From JBOGGX01 sp050744245 (lineage in GTDB: Bacteria; Actinomycetota; Acidimicrobiia; Acidimicrobiales; JBOGGX01), in contig JBOGGX010000288.1 in assembly GCA_050744245.1 (NCBI GenBank), forward strand, positions 1 to 11,852: a DNA stretch of 11,852 nucleotides, given 5' to 3'. This document shows, piece by piece, positions 1 through 5,828 of this stretch (positions are counted from its first letter, which is position 1; each line of letters starts with the position of its first letter). Both the position numbers and the translations under genes were made by a program. Below the pieces are notes generated by a model that was not told the DNA's origin, ran no database searches, and was given only the letters and a program-made list of their open reading frames with translations.

Positions 1-468
1 CCCGACCGGCTGCCCGGCGTGGTCACCGGGGTCGACGCCCCGGCCCTACCCGGGATGAGCGGGCTCGAGGTGGCCCGCGCCGACCTGTGGGCCACCGGCG
101 TGGCCCCGACCGGCCACCCGACCCGCTTCGTCCGCGACGACCTCGACCGGCGCGGCGCGGTCACCGTCGCCGGGCTGCCGGCGGTCGACGACGGCGAGAG
201 GGTTCTCGTGGGCGGGGTCGTCACCCATCGCCAGCGGCCGGCCACGGCCAGCGGCACCACGTTCCTCAACCTCGAGGACGAGACCGGCATGGTCAACATC
301 GTCTGTTCGAAGGGGTGCTGGGCCCGTTACCGCCAGGCCGCCCGCGAGGCCCCGGCCCTGCTCGTACGGGGCAAGCTGGAGAAGGCCGACGGCGCCATCA
401 ACGTGGTGGCCGAGGTGATCGAGCCCCTGCCCATCGGCGTGCCATCGAGGTCCCGTGACTTCCGCTGA
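1..468 (+). CDS. dnaE2: Error-prone DNA polymerase DnaE2 (ImuC), C-terminal end, 5' cut by window edge
   Basis: This is the last 155 residues of a C-family (DnaE-type) polymerase; the frame is open to base 1, so the ATG/GTG codons inside it are not real starts. Seen in the sequence: the conserved tail with 'LPGMSGLEVARADLWATG', an OB-fold segment containing 'VLVGGVVTHRQRPATA' and 'FLNLEDETGMVNIVC', and the terminal 'SRDFR' typical of actinobacterial DnaE2. Known for the family: DnaE2 acts with ImuB (and ImuA') in SOS-induced mutagenic translesion synthesis, and the OB fold contacts single-stranded DNA. Any imuA/imuB partners would lie upstream, outside the window. The stop (TGA) is followed after 20 bases by the next ORF on the same strand. 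Assignment to DnaE2 rather than replicative DnaE1 rests on the shape of this C-terminus. Confidence 0.93.
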   Translation, partial: PDRLPGVVTGVDAPALPGMSGLEVARADLWATGVAPTGHPTRFVRDDLDRRGAVTVAGLPAVDDGERVLVGGVVTHRQRPATASGTTFLNLEDETGMVNIVCSKGCWARYRQAAREAPALLVRGKLEKADGAINVVAEVIEPLPIGVPSRSRDFR

Positions 469-488
469 GCTGAGTACGGTCGCCGAGC

Positions 489-800
489 GTGGCCAACGTG
501 CGCCGGCTGACCGACCACGACCGGCCCTGGCTCCGCGACCTGATCGAGCGCTTGTGGGGTCTGCCGGTGGTCTCGTCGTCGGGTGTCGACGACCGGCCCG
601 AAGTGCTCGACGGCTTCGTGGCCGAGCGCGACGGCGAACGGGTTGGGGCGGCCACATTCGTCGTCGACGACGCCGCCTGCGAGGTGCGGTACAGCCCGAG
701 GTGCGAGTACTGCCACGGGGCGGGGAGCTGGACCGTGACCTGCCAGGTGTGCAACGGGTCGGGCCTGCCGCCCGACCTCTCGGACCCCTTCTCCGAGTAG
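489..800 (+). CDS. Truncated GNAT acetyltransferase joined to a DnaJ-type zinc finger
   Basis: A 103-residue protein starting at GTG 489. Residues 1-65 resemble the beginning of a GNAT N-acetyltransferase: 'VRRLTDHDRPWLRDLI', then 'DGERVGAATFVVDD' as strands 2-3. It stops just before motif A, the acetyl-CoA pyrophosphate loop (Q/R-x-x-G-x-G/A), which is absent. Residues 66-103 switch abruptly to two CxxCxGxG motifs, C72-C75 and C85-C88, enough to form one zinc site as in DnaJ or anti-TRAP zinc fingers, with an acidic tail. Without motif A, acetyl transfer is not expected. It could be a deletion-made chimaera of two former genes or a true small zinc protein with a structural N-terminal half. 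It lies 20 bases after dnaE2 and may share its transcript. No strong ribosome-binding site is visible. The function is unknown. Confidence 0.6.
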   Translation: MANVRRLTDHDRPWLRDLIERLWGLPVVSSSGVDDRPEVLDGFVAERDGERVGAATFVVDDAACEVRYSPRCEYCHGAGSWTVTCQVCNGSGLPPDLSDPFSE

Positions 801-826
801 TGAGCCCGTCGAGCCCCGCGCCGCGT

Positions 827-1708
827 TCACCGGTTGTTGTCGGAGAAGTGCATCCAGTCGAGGAGTGAGCTCCACCGGCCGCCCCAGCCCCAGCCCATGG
901 CGGCGAAGGCTTCGGTCACCACGTCGCCCTCCACGATCATCCCCGGCCGGAGATTGGCCCGGTCGACGTACGCCGACGCCAGCTCGGGCAGCACCAGGTC
1001 GCCCTTCAGGTACGGGTTGTGGAACGGGTTGATGTCGATCGCGAGCCCGAAGGCGTGGCGGGACCACGAGCCGCGGCCGACGGCCGGGCGGCAGACGAAC
1101 GACGTCGTCGTGTTCCCGTCGCCGGTCGGTGGGGCGTCGATCTCCTCGGCCCGGATCACGCGCATCTCCTCGATCGGGAAGCGGGCGTCGAACAGTTGGC
1201 CGAACACGCCGGCGATGCTGTCGGCGAACGCGGCGTTGACGATGAGCTCGCCGGTGTGGGGCCGGTCGTCGAAGCCCCAGAAGCCGACGGTGACGTAGCG
1301 CAGCTCGTCGAGGGTGACCGGACAGGCCGGCTCCCAGCTCGACCGGGCCACCACGTCGGGCGGCACGATCGACACCGTCGAGGCGAACCGTCCGTCGGCC
1401 GGCGGGGGGAGCAGATCGATGGTCGGCAGACGCCGGTCGGCCAGCTCCGGTGGCGTCGGGAGGACCTGCCCGAAGCCGTCGGGGCGCAGTGGCAGGTTGC
1501 GGGTGCCGAGCCAGTCCGGTCTGGTCGGGGAATCCGGGACCGCGACGGTGGCGGTGGTGGTCGTCGCCGTCTCCGTCTCCGTCGTCGGCGGCTCCGGTGC
1601 TCCCGTGGTCGTCGCCGCCCGACCGAGCTTCGCCCCCGACCCGCTCGAGCAGGCGGCCAGGACCGCGACGGAAGCCGCGAGCAGGGGGCGACCGAGCGAC
1701 GACGTCAC
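827..1708 (-). CDS. M15-family D-alanyl-D-alanine carboxypeptidase-like lipoprotein
   Basis: A 293-residue secreted protein. The GTG at 1708 is chosen because it opens directly into a lipoprotein signal peptide: a hydrophobic stretch ending in 'VLAAC', with the lipid-modified Cys at residue 20. The frame stays open upstream to 1864, but that part is Arg/Asp-rich non-coding-like sequence. A Thr/Pro-rich linker (about 25-60) leads to the catalytic domain. Its C-terminal part carries the M15 signature SxHxxGxAxD as 'SRHAFGLAIDIN' (H218, D225) and the final zinc ligand in 'DWMHF' (H287), all intact. Family knowledge: M15 (VanY / L-Ala-D-Glu peptidase-like) zinc enzymes trim cell-wall peptides; this one should be anchored outside the membrane. 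The exact substrate is unknown. Its start overlaps the TGA of the upstream regulator remnant (GTGA, 1705-1708), so it was probably once translationally coupled to that gene. Confidence 0.87.
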   Translation of the reverse strand: MTSSLGRPLLAASVAVLAACSSGSGAKLGRAATTTGAPEPPTTETETATTTTATVAVPDSPTRPDWLGTRNLPLRPDGFGQVLPTPPELADRRLPTIDLLPPPADGRFASTVSIVPPDVVARSSWEPACPVTLDELRYVTVGFWGFDDRPHTGELIVNAAFADSIAGVFGQLFDARFPIEEMRVIRAEEIDAPPTGDGNTTTSFVCRPAVGRGSWSRHAFGLAIDINPFHNPYLKGDLVLPELASAYVDRANLRPGMIVEGDVVTEAFAAMGWGWGGRWSSLLDWMHFSDNNR

Positions 1709-2240
1709 CCCATCGACGGTACCGCCGCGACCATCGCTCGTATCGTCGCCGCCCTCCTGTCGCGCAGCTCGGGCGGGTCGAGGATCTCGATGTGCTCGCC
1801 GAAGCGCAGCAGCTCGGCGTGGGCGATCTCGATCGACTCCTGCGGGATCGTCATCCGGGTCCACCCGACTCGGTCGGGGTCGGGCGGGCCGACGCCCGGG
1901 CCGCCATGGCGGCCGCTCGTTCGAGCCCGCCCAGCGCCATCATGCCGTCCGGCAACCCTGACCGTGACCGGCACCCGGAGCATCGACGTCTCGAACTCGG
2001 CGGCCGCCCGGTCCCAGTAGGAGGCGAGATCGAAGCCCGCCGGCCGCTCGAACTCCTCGGCCAGCACCACCCTCCTGGATGCGCCCGACGCGAGAGGTGA
2101 GCGTCCGCCCGGCCTGCGCGGCGACGAGCTACCAGACGCCGGCCTTGAGTACCGAGCGGCTCGATCCGCCGCCTTGAGCCGGGCCGCGGCCAGCACGGTG
2201 CCCAGGCCGAGCTGGGCCGCCGGCCCCGGCGCGCCGGCCG
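1705..2240 (-). pseudogene. WYL-domain (YafY-type) transcriptional regulator, decayed remnant
   Basis: Pieces of a WYL regulator lie in order on the minus strand but in three reading frames. Near 2225-2178 is 'QLGLGTVLAAARLK' from the middle of the protein. It is joined to 'RRRIEPLG' in a second frame (about 2170-2147), implying an internal deletion. Then 'VLKAGVW', an in-frame TAG at 2129-2131 where the family has Tyr (the WYL signature region), and 'LVAAQAGRTLT' in a third frame. The first frame resumes at 2073 with 'RVVLAEEFERPAGFDLASYW', shifts again to 'LPDGMMALGGLERAAAM', and ends with 'GWTRMTIPQES' through 'VPSMG'. The N-terminal helix-turn-helix (about 100 residues) is missing. A 163-residue ORF (GTG 2196 to 1705) survives but reads nonsense between residues 14 and 41. 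A functional DNA-binding regulator is not expected. Indel errors in the assembly are the main alternative. Confidence 0.85.
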
Positions 2241-2245
2241 CGCTA

Positions 2246-2264
2246 CCTGACAGAAGATGTCAGG
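2246..2264. promoter_or_regulatory. Perfect inverted repeat CCTGACA-N5-TGTCAGG, putative operator
   Basis: Two perfect 7-base arms are separated by GAAGA. The repeat lies between the WYL regulator remnant and the divergent flavin-protein gene, ending 22 bases before the chosen ATG at 2287. This is the expected place and shape for a dimeric regulator's operator. From memory, similar TGACA/TGTCA palindromes occur beside WYL/YafY regulators in actinobacteria; I could not check this. The regulator that binds it is inferred, not shown. Confidence 0.6.
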
Positions 2265-2286
2265 AACCGCGGGTACCGTCGCCATC

Positions 2287-2766
2287 ATGACCACCTGGGC
2301 AGAGTTCGACACGGCCGCGCCCGAGCTGGCGGCGTTGGCCACGGAACGCTTCGCTTCGACGCAGCTCATACTCCTCGGCACCATCCGCCGGAACGGGTGG
2401 CCGCGCATCAGCCCGTGCGAGTACCTCGTGGTCGATGGCGACCTCTACCTCGGCATGATCTGGCGGTCGAAGAAGGCGCTCGACCTGTTGCGCGAGCCCC
2501 GGTGCGTGCTCCACAGCACCACGACCAGCAAGGACGGCGACGAGGGCGACGTGAAGGTCTACGGGCGGGCGGTGGACGAGCGGCGGCCCGAGCGTCGGGC
2601 CGGCGCGCGGCGGGCGGCCATCGAGGCCATGGACTTCGATCCGGAGTCCGGCGGCGACTACCACCTGTTCCGCATCGACATCACCGAGGTCGGCTACACC
2701 AACTTCGCCGATGGGAAGCTCAACGCGAGAACATGGCGACCCGGCCCAGAGCCGGCCGCGGCCTGA
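2287..2766 (+). CDS. Pyridoxamine 5'-phosphate oxidase-like (FMN/F420 split-barrel) protein
   Basis: A 159-residue protein of the PNPOx-like split beta-barrel superfamily. Visible features are the opening 'LATERFASTQLILLGTIRRNGWPRISPCEYLVVDGDLY' pattern (given here in outline: a catalytic-domain strand pair followed by 'PRISP'), then 'LGMIWRSKKALDLLREPRCVLHS', and a C-terminal 'DYHLFRIDITEVGYT' strand. Members bind FMN, F420 or haem and act as oxidoreductases or as binding proteins; the substrate here is not predictable. An in-frame ATG at 2257 lies inside the palindromic operator, so ATG 2287 is preferred, possibly on a leaderless or short-leader transcript since no clear ribosome-binding site precedes it. 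The gene is divergent from the decayed WYL regulator, the usual arrangement for a regulator and its target. Its stop is 17 bases from the convergent UspA-like gene. Confidence 0.85.
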   Translation: MTTWAEFDTAAPELAALATERFASTQLILLGTIRRNGWPRISPCEYLVVDGDLYLGMIWRSKKALDLLREPRCVLHSTTTSKDGDEGDVKVYGRAVDERRPERRAGARRAAIEAMDFDPESGGDYHLFRIDITEVGYTNFADGKLNARTWRPGPEPAAA

Positions 2767-2783
2767 GCCCACCCCGCGGCGGG

Positions 2784-3209
2784 TCAGCCGGTGGTGTCGG
2801 CGGTCTCCGGCTCGGCCACGAGATGGGTGATCGGCAGGGCGAACTGGCGGCGCATCCGACTGAGCACGTCAACCTTGAGCCACCGTGATGGACCGGCCGG
2901 CAGCGTCGACAGGATGATCTCGTCGAAATGCTCTCGGCGCAGCAGGCCGTCGACGGCGTACACCGGGTTGGTGTCGCCGACCTCGCCGTCGACCACGGCC
3001 CCGATCGCCGTGAACCGCTCGAGCCCGGCGTCGAGCACCCGGCGGGCCTGCTCCTCGATCTCGTGATCGGACCAGGAGTGATCGTGCGGGTGATGGCACG
3101 GCACCAGCAGATGGAACCGGCAGGGTCCCTCGGCCATCCGGCGCTGCGCCTCGTCGATCAGGTGCTGCCCGCCCAGGGTCCGATGGGCGACGACCAGGTA
3201 CCGACGCAT
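2784..3209 (-). CDS. UspA-like (universal stress protein fold) small protein
   Basis: A 141-residue soluble alpha/beta protein. It begins 'MRRYLVVAHRTLGGQHL', continues with 'RFHLLVPCHHPHD', a helix rich in charged residues, 'GEVGDTNPVYAVDGLL', then 'FDEIILSTLPAGPSRWLKVD' and ends near 'LPITHLV'. The strand-loop order and the late 'STLP-G-SRWL' loop match actinobacterial UspA-like proteins that bind nucleotides at that loop, but the classic G-2x-G-9x-G(S/T) motif is replaced. The role is probably stress-related, and no partner is known. A good ribosome-binding site, AAAGGGGG, lies about 8 bases before ATG 3209. The gene is divergent from the acylphosphatase and convergent with the flavin protein. 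A 23-base inverted repeat sits 19 bases upstream of the start. Confidence 0.75.
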   Translation of the reverse strand: MRRYLVVAHRTLGGQHLIDEAQRRMAEGPCRFHLLVPCHHPHDHSWSDHEIEEQARRVLDAGLERFTAIGAVVDGEVGDTNPVYAVDGLLRREHFDEIILSTLPAGPSRWLKVDVLSRMRRQFALPITHLVAEPETADTTG

Positions 3210-3227
3210 GTGCGTCCCCCTTTCGAT

Positions 3228-3250
3228 CGCGGTCGTGCGGGTCGACCGCG
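3228..3250. promoter_or_regulatory. Inverted repeat CGCGGTCG-N7-CGACCGCG between divergent genes
   Basis: Perfect 8-base arms are separated by TGCGGGT, in the 89-base gap between the UspA-like gene and the acylphosphatase gene. It could be an operator for the minus-strand gene or a 5'-UTR hairpin in its mRNA. In GC-rich DNA such arms also arise by chance, so confidence is low. Confidence 0.3.
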
Positions 3251-3298
3251 GCGCAGTGTAGGTCGGCCGCCGGCCCGGCAGCCGGGTCAGACTTGGGC

Positions 3299-3571
3299 GT
3301 GGCCGTGGTGAGGAAACGGGTGCTCGTCTCCGGATGGGTCCAGGGCGTGTTCTTCCGCGACTCGGCTCGACGCCAGGCCGAGGCCCGCCGGGTCGCGGGC
3401 CACGCCCGCAACCTGCACGACGGCCGGGTGGAGCTCGAATTCGAAGGCGACGAGGCCGCCGTCGACGCGCTCGTCGACTGGGCCCATCAGGGTCCGGCCC
3501 GAGCCGACGTGATTGCGGTCGACGTGGTCGACGTCGAGCCCACCGGCCAGCGGGGGTTCGCGGTCAGCTGA
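3299..3571 (+). CDS. acyP: Acylphosphatase
   Basis: A small cytosolic enzyme of about 90 residues that hydrolyses acyl phosphates to carboxylate and phosphate. The family signature is clear: the phosphate-binding loop 'GWVQGVFFR' with the catalytic Arg (R20) and the 'ARNLHDGRVEL' block with the catalytic Asn (N38), followed by 'FEGDEAAVDALVDW'. Trp replaces the usual Arg or Lys before VQG, which should not affect catalysis. Several starts are possible in frame (TTG 3293, GTG 3299, 3305, 3308) and none has a convincing ribosome-binding site; GTG 3299 gives the typical length. Its TGA stop overlaps the TGA of the convergent DUF11-like ORF by 8 bases, within the palindrome TCAGCTGA (3564-3571). 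Confidence 0.92.
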   Translation: MAVVRKRVLVSGWVQGVFFRDSARRQAEARRVAGHARNLHDGRVELEFEGDEAAVDALVDWAHQGPARADVIAVDVVDVEPTGQRGFAVS

Positions 3572-3968
3572 CGCCGTTCACGGCCCGTTCGACCGTGATG
3601 GCGTTCGAAACGACCGACCAGACGTTGTTGGCCGGGGTCGGGTCGCCCGTGCTGCTCAGCACCCGAACCCGGACGACGTCGGTGCCGTCGGCGACCGCGA
3701 TGCTGACCCGGCTCTGACGGCCGGTGGGTATGACACCGAACGAGCACGACACGCTCAACTGGTTCTGGCTCAACGTGCAGCCGGCGGGGACATACCGCGG
3801 CGCCCGCCGCAGGCTGAGCTGCACCGTCGGCGAGGCGGCCGCGTGGGGTCCGGCATTGGCGACGACGACGGTGACGCTGGACGAGCCGGGATGGGTGCCG
3901 CTCACACCGACGGTCAGGTCGGCCGCGGGGGCCAGCGCGGGTGCGGCGGCCACCGGCGGCGCGATCAC
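3564..3968 (-). CDS. DUF11-like extracellular domain, in frame behind the sigma-factor gene's stop
   Basis: As a free ORF this is 134 residues from GTG 3968. It contains one DUF11-like immunoglobulin-type beta domain: 'ADLTVGVSGTHPGSSSVTVVVANAGPH' in outline, two cysteines ('GCTLSQNQLSVSCSFG') probably forming a disulphide, and a 'DPTPANNVWSV' end. Such domains sit outside the cell. The free ORF has no signal peptide and no ribosome-binding site, and its first residues are a Pro/Ala-rich linker. The frame runs back without break (codons from 4025) to the TAA at 4026-4028 that ends the sigma/zinc-finger/membrane protein, whose own tail is the same kind of Pro/Thr linker. It is therefore most likely the former C-terminal domain of that protein, now separated by one stop codon, made only by read-through or not at all. 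Confidence 0.6.
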   Translation of the reverse strand: MIAPPVAAAPALAPAADLTVGVSGTHPGSSSVTVVVANAGPHAAASPTVQLSLRRAPRYVPAGCTLSQNQLSVSCSFGVIPTGRQSRVSIAVADGTDVVRVRVLSSTGDPTPANNVWSVVSNAITVERAVNGVS

Positions 3969-4016
3969 GACCGGCGGGGTGGTGGCCGGCGGCGCCGGCG
4001 GGGGTGCGGTTGCCGT

Positions 4017-4035
4017 CGGCGCCGATTAGGCGCCG
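4017..4035 (-). other. Stem-loop enclosing the sigma-factor stop codon
   Basis: On the minus strand CGGCGCC and GGCGCCG form a perfect 7-base-pair stem with the 5-base loop UAAUC, whose first three bases are the TAA stop. No U-run follows, so it is not a canonical terminator. It could be chance in GC-rich sequence or a structure affecting termination at this codon. Confidence 0.35.
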
Positions 4036-5156
4036 GGCGAGCCGGTGCTCGACGGAGGGTCGGGAGCGTCGCGGTTGTCGGAGGTGGCGGCGGGAGCGGT
4101 CGAGGGCGCGGTGTCGCGCTGGGTCGCGGTGGCGCCGTCGGCCGGTGGCGAGGTCGGCCCGTCGCCGACCCCGACCGTGGTGTCGGCGTCCGCCGCCCTG
4201 GGCCCGTGGTCAGGGTCGGCCCGGCCGAGATCAGCGGCGGCCTCGCCCTCGGACGCCGCCGTCTCCTCGGACACGCTCGCCCCGCTGGCCGCATAGACCA
4301 TCAAGGTGACCAGGGCGGCGACGAGGACGATGAGCGCGGCCGCACCGACACGGACCGGGCCGACGGGTCGGCGCCGGTCGCGGGCGACCGGCTCGGTGAT
4401 CGGCACCGGTGGCTCGGCCACCGGCACCCGGGCGAGGTAGGACCCGGCGGCGGCGCCGAGATAGCGGGGTCCGACGGCCCGAGCGAGCGAGCCCCGAAGG
4501 TCGACGAGCTCGGCCGCCAGAGCGGCGCACGCGGTGCACGTGTCGAGGTGATGCTGGACCCTGACGTCCTCGCCGGACGTCAGGGCGCCGACCGCGTGGG
4601 CTTCGATGCGCTCCCGGGCCCTGCGGCAGTCGTCGGATGGCTCGGCGTCGATCCGGATCGCGACATACGACTGGCGGAGCGCCTCGCGGGCCCGGTAGGC
4701 GAGCGCCGCGACCTCAGTGGAGGACAGACCGAGATGGGCTTCGACGGCCGAGGGCGGCGTGCCCTCGACGTCGGTGTACCAGAGCACCGCCCGCCATCGT
4801 TCGGGCAGCGCCTCGTACGCCCGGGCCAGGCCTGGGCCGGGGGGCGGCGGCTCGACCGCGACCCGGCCGAGCGGAACGGTGCCTTCGGCCGGTCGGGCCG
4901 CCCCCCGGCGCAGGACCGAGAACAGGTAGGTGCGAAAATCGATGTCGGGCCCGGCGCCCCGCCGCAGGGCGTCGAGCACGACGGCGAACGCCTCGTCGAC
5001 CACGTCGTCGCCGCGCGGCCCGAACCGACCCGCCCGCCCGACGAGCCGGCGGGCGGCTGCGACATGGCGGGCCCGCAGCTCGCTGTAGGCCCCGTCGTCG
5101 CCGGCCCGAGCCCGGGCAATCAGCTCTGCATCGCTCGGCGACGTGGCGGGCCGCAC
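4026..5156 (-). CDS. ECF sigma factor fused to zinc-finger anti-sigma-like domain and membrane anchor
   Basis: A 376-residue protein from GTG 5156, preceded by a good ribosome-binding site (AGGAGAGG). Domains in order: sigma-70 region 2 (about 8-90, 'ELIARARAGDDGAYSEL', 'FRTYLFSVLRR'); region 4 (about 108-168, 'LPERWRAVLWYTDVEG' and a helix-turn-helix); an HCCC zinc finger like anti-sigma ZAS/zf-HC2 domains (C177, H203, C207, C210); one membrane helix (about 271-290); and a Thr/Pro/Asp-rich tail with no fold. The sigma half would be cytosolic and tethered to the membrane, the tail outside. Combining sigma factor and inhibitor-like finger in one chain suggests self-restraint released by an envelope signal; this is inference. 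The frame continues past the TAA stop into a DUF11-like domain. No separate anti-sigma gene lies next to it. Confidence 0.88.
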   Translation of the reverse strand: MRPATSPSDAELIARARAGDDGAYSELRARHVAAARRLVGRAGRFGPRGDDVVDEAFAVVLDALRRGAGPDIDFRTYLFSVLRRGAARPAEGTVPLGRVAVEPPPPGPGLARAYEALPERWRAVLWYTDVEGTPPSAVEAHLGLSSTEVAALAYRAREALRQSYVAIRIDAEPSDDCRRARERIEAHAVGALTSGEDVRVQHHLDTCTACAALAAELVDLRGSLARAVGPRYLGAAAGSYLARVPVAEPPVPITEPVARDRRRPVGPVRVGAAALIVLVAALVTLMVYAASGASVSEETAASEGEAAADLGRADPDHGPRAADADTTVGVGDGPTSPPADGATATQRDTAPSTAPAATSDNRDAPDPPSSTGSPGA

Positions 5157-5234
5157 CTCACCTCTCCTGGCGTGTCGTCGGGGCCGAGAGGCTACCAGGA
5201 CGCCGAGGTCGATGCAGCCCTCCCGAACGTGGTC

Positions 5235-5828
5235 TCACCGGCCGTAGAAGGCGGTCAGCTGGGCGGCTTGCGCCGGGCTGGACTCGATCCTGGCGATCGC
5301 ATCGGCCGAGGTCGCGCCGGCCTCGAGCCCGAGCGGCGAGGGCAGGGCGTACAGGGTGAAGACGTAGACGTGCGCTTCGGTTCCCGGGTTTGGGCACGGG
5401 GGCTCGTAGCCGAGATCGACGGCCCCGCTGGGCAGCGCGTTGGTGTCGAGCTGGGTGGCTACGGGGGGCAGCCCGGCGACGATCCACCTCACCGAGTCGT
5501 CCTCGTCGGTGTCGGTGACTACCAGGGCCAGCTCGACGGCGAGCGACGGCGGGTCCGACCACTCGACCGGCGGCGGCGCGCCGGCGCCGTCGCAGGTGAA
5601 CTCGACCGGTAGGGCGGCGCCGTTGGCGAACGCCGGGCTGGTCAAGGCGAAGGTCGGCGTGCTGCCCACCGAGCCGACGGTCCCCGCCTGCTCGCCGCCG
5701 GTGGGTGGCGGGGTCGTGGCGCCGGGGGGCGGGGGCCGAAGGGTGCGACCGTCGTCGCGGGCGCAGCCGGCGCCGGCGGCGACGCCGACGAGCAGCACGA
5801 CGATCCAGCTCGATCGCCGGCGGCTCAT
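5235..5828 (-). CDS. PEBP / Raf-kinase-inhibitor-like (YbhB/YbcL family) lipoprotein
   Basis: A 197-residue secreted protein. The start is ATG 5828, which overlaps the TGA of the upstream peptidase gene as ATGA (5825-5828). It opens with 'MSRRRSSWIVVLLVGVAAG' and a Cys in 'GAGC', a plausible lipobox, followed by a Pro/Gly linker. The PEBP core is recognisable by 'FALTSPAF', 'FTCDGAGAPPPVEW', 'ALVVTDTDEDD', 'RWIVAGLPP' and 'GYEPPCPNPGTEAHVYVFTLYAL'. In the ligand pocket the usual DPDAP is DTDEDD and the usual His-Trp is Arg-Trp, so the anion site may be altered. Bacterial members have no well-defined function; binding of small phosphorylated or anionic ligands is suggested for the fold. The coupling implies co-expression with the DUF885 peptidase. 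Confidence 0.88.
   Translation of the reverse strand: MSRRRSSWIVVLLVGVAAGAGCARDDGRTLRPPPPGATTPPPTGGEQAGTVGSVGSTPTFALTSPAFANGAALPVEFTCDGAGAPPPVEWSDPPSLAVELALVVTDTDEDDSVRWIVAGLPPVATQLDTNALPSGAVDLGYEPPCPNPGTEAHVYVFTLYALPSPLGLEAGATSADAIARIESSPAQAAQLTAFYGR

Noticed and set aside
1019..2020. 333-residue plus-strand open frame
   Set aside because: Antisense to the M15 lipoprotein and the WYL remnant, low complexity, no motif.
2257..2286. Earlier ATG (2257) as start of the PNPOx-like protein
   Set aside because: It lies within the palindromic operator and adds ten residues with no family similarity; ATG 2287 fits better.
2767..2783. Possible terminator between convergent genes
   Set aside because: Only a four-pair ACCC/GGGT stem without a U-run can be drawn; too weak to call.
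3564..3571. TCAGCTGA palindrome formed by two overlapping convergent stop codons
   Set aside because: Two TGA stops overlapping on opposite strands produce this sequence automatically; no further signal.
3513..5612. 699-residue plus-strand open frame
   Set aside because: It is antisense to the DUF11-like, sigma-factor and PEBP genes and has Gly/Arg-rich low-complexity content typical of shadow frames in GC-rich DNA; no domain is recognisable.
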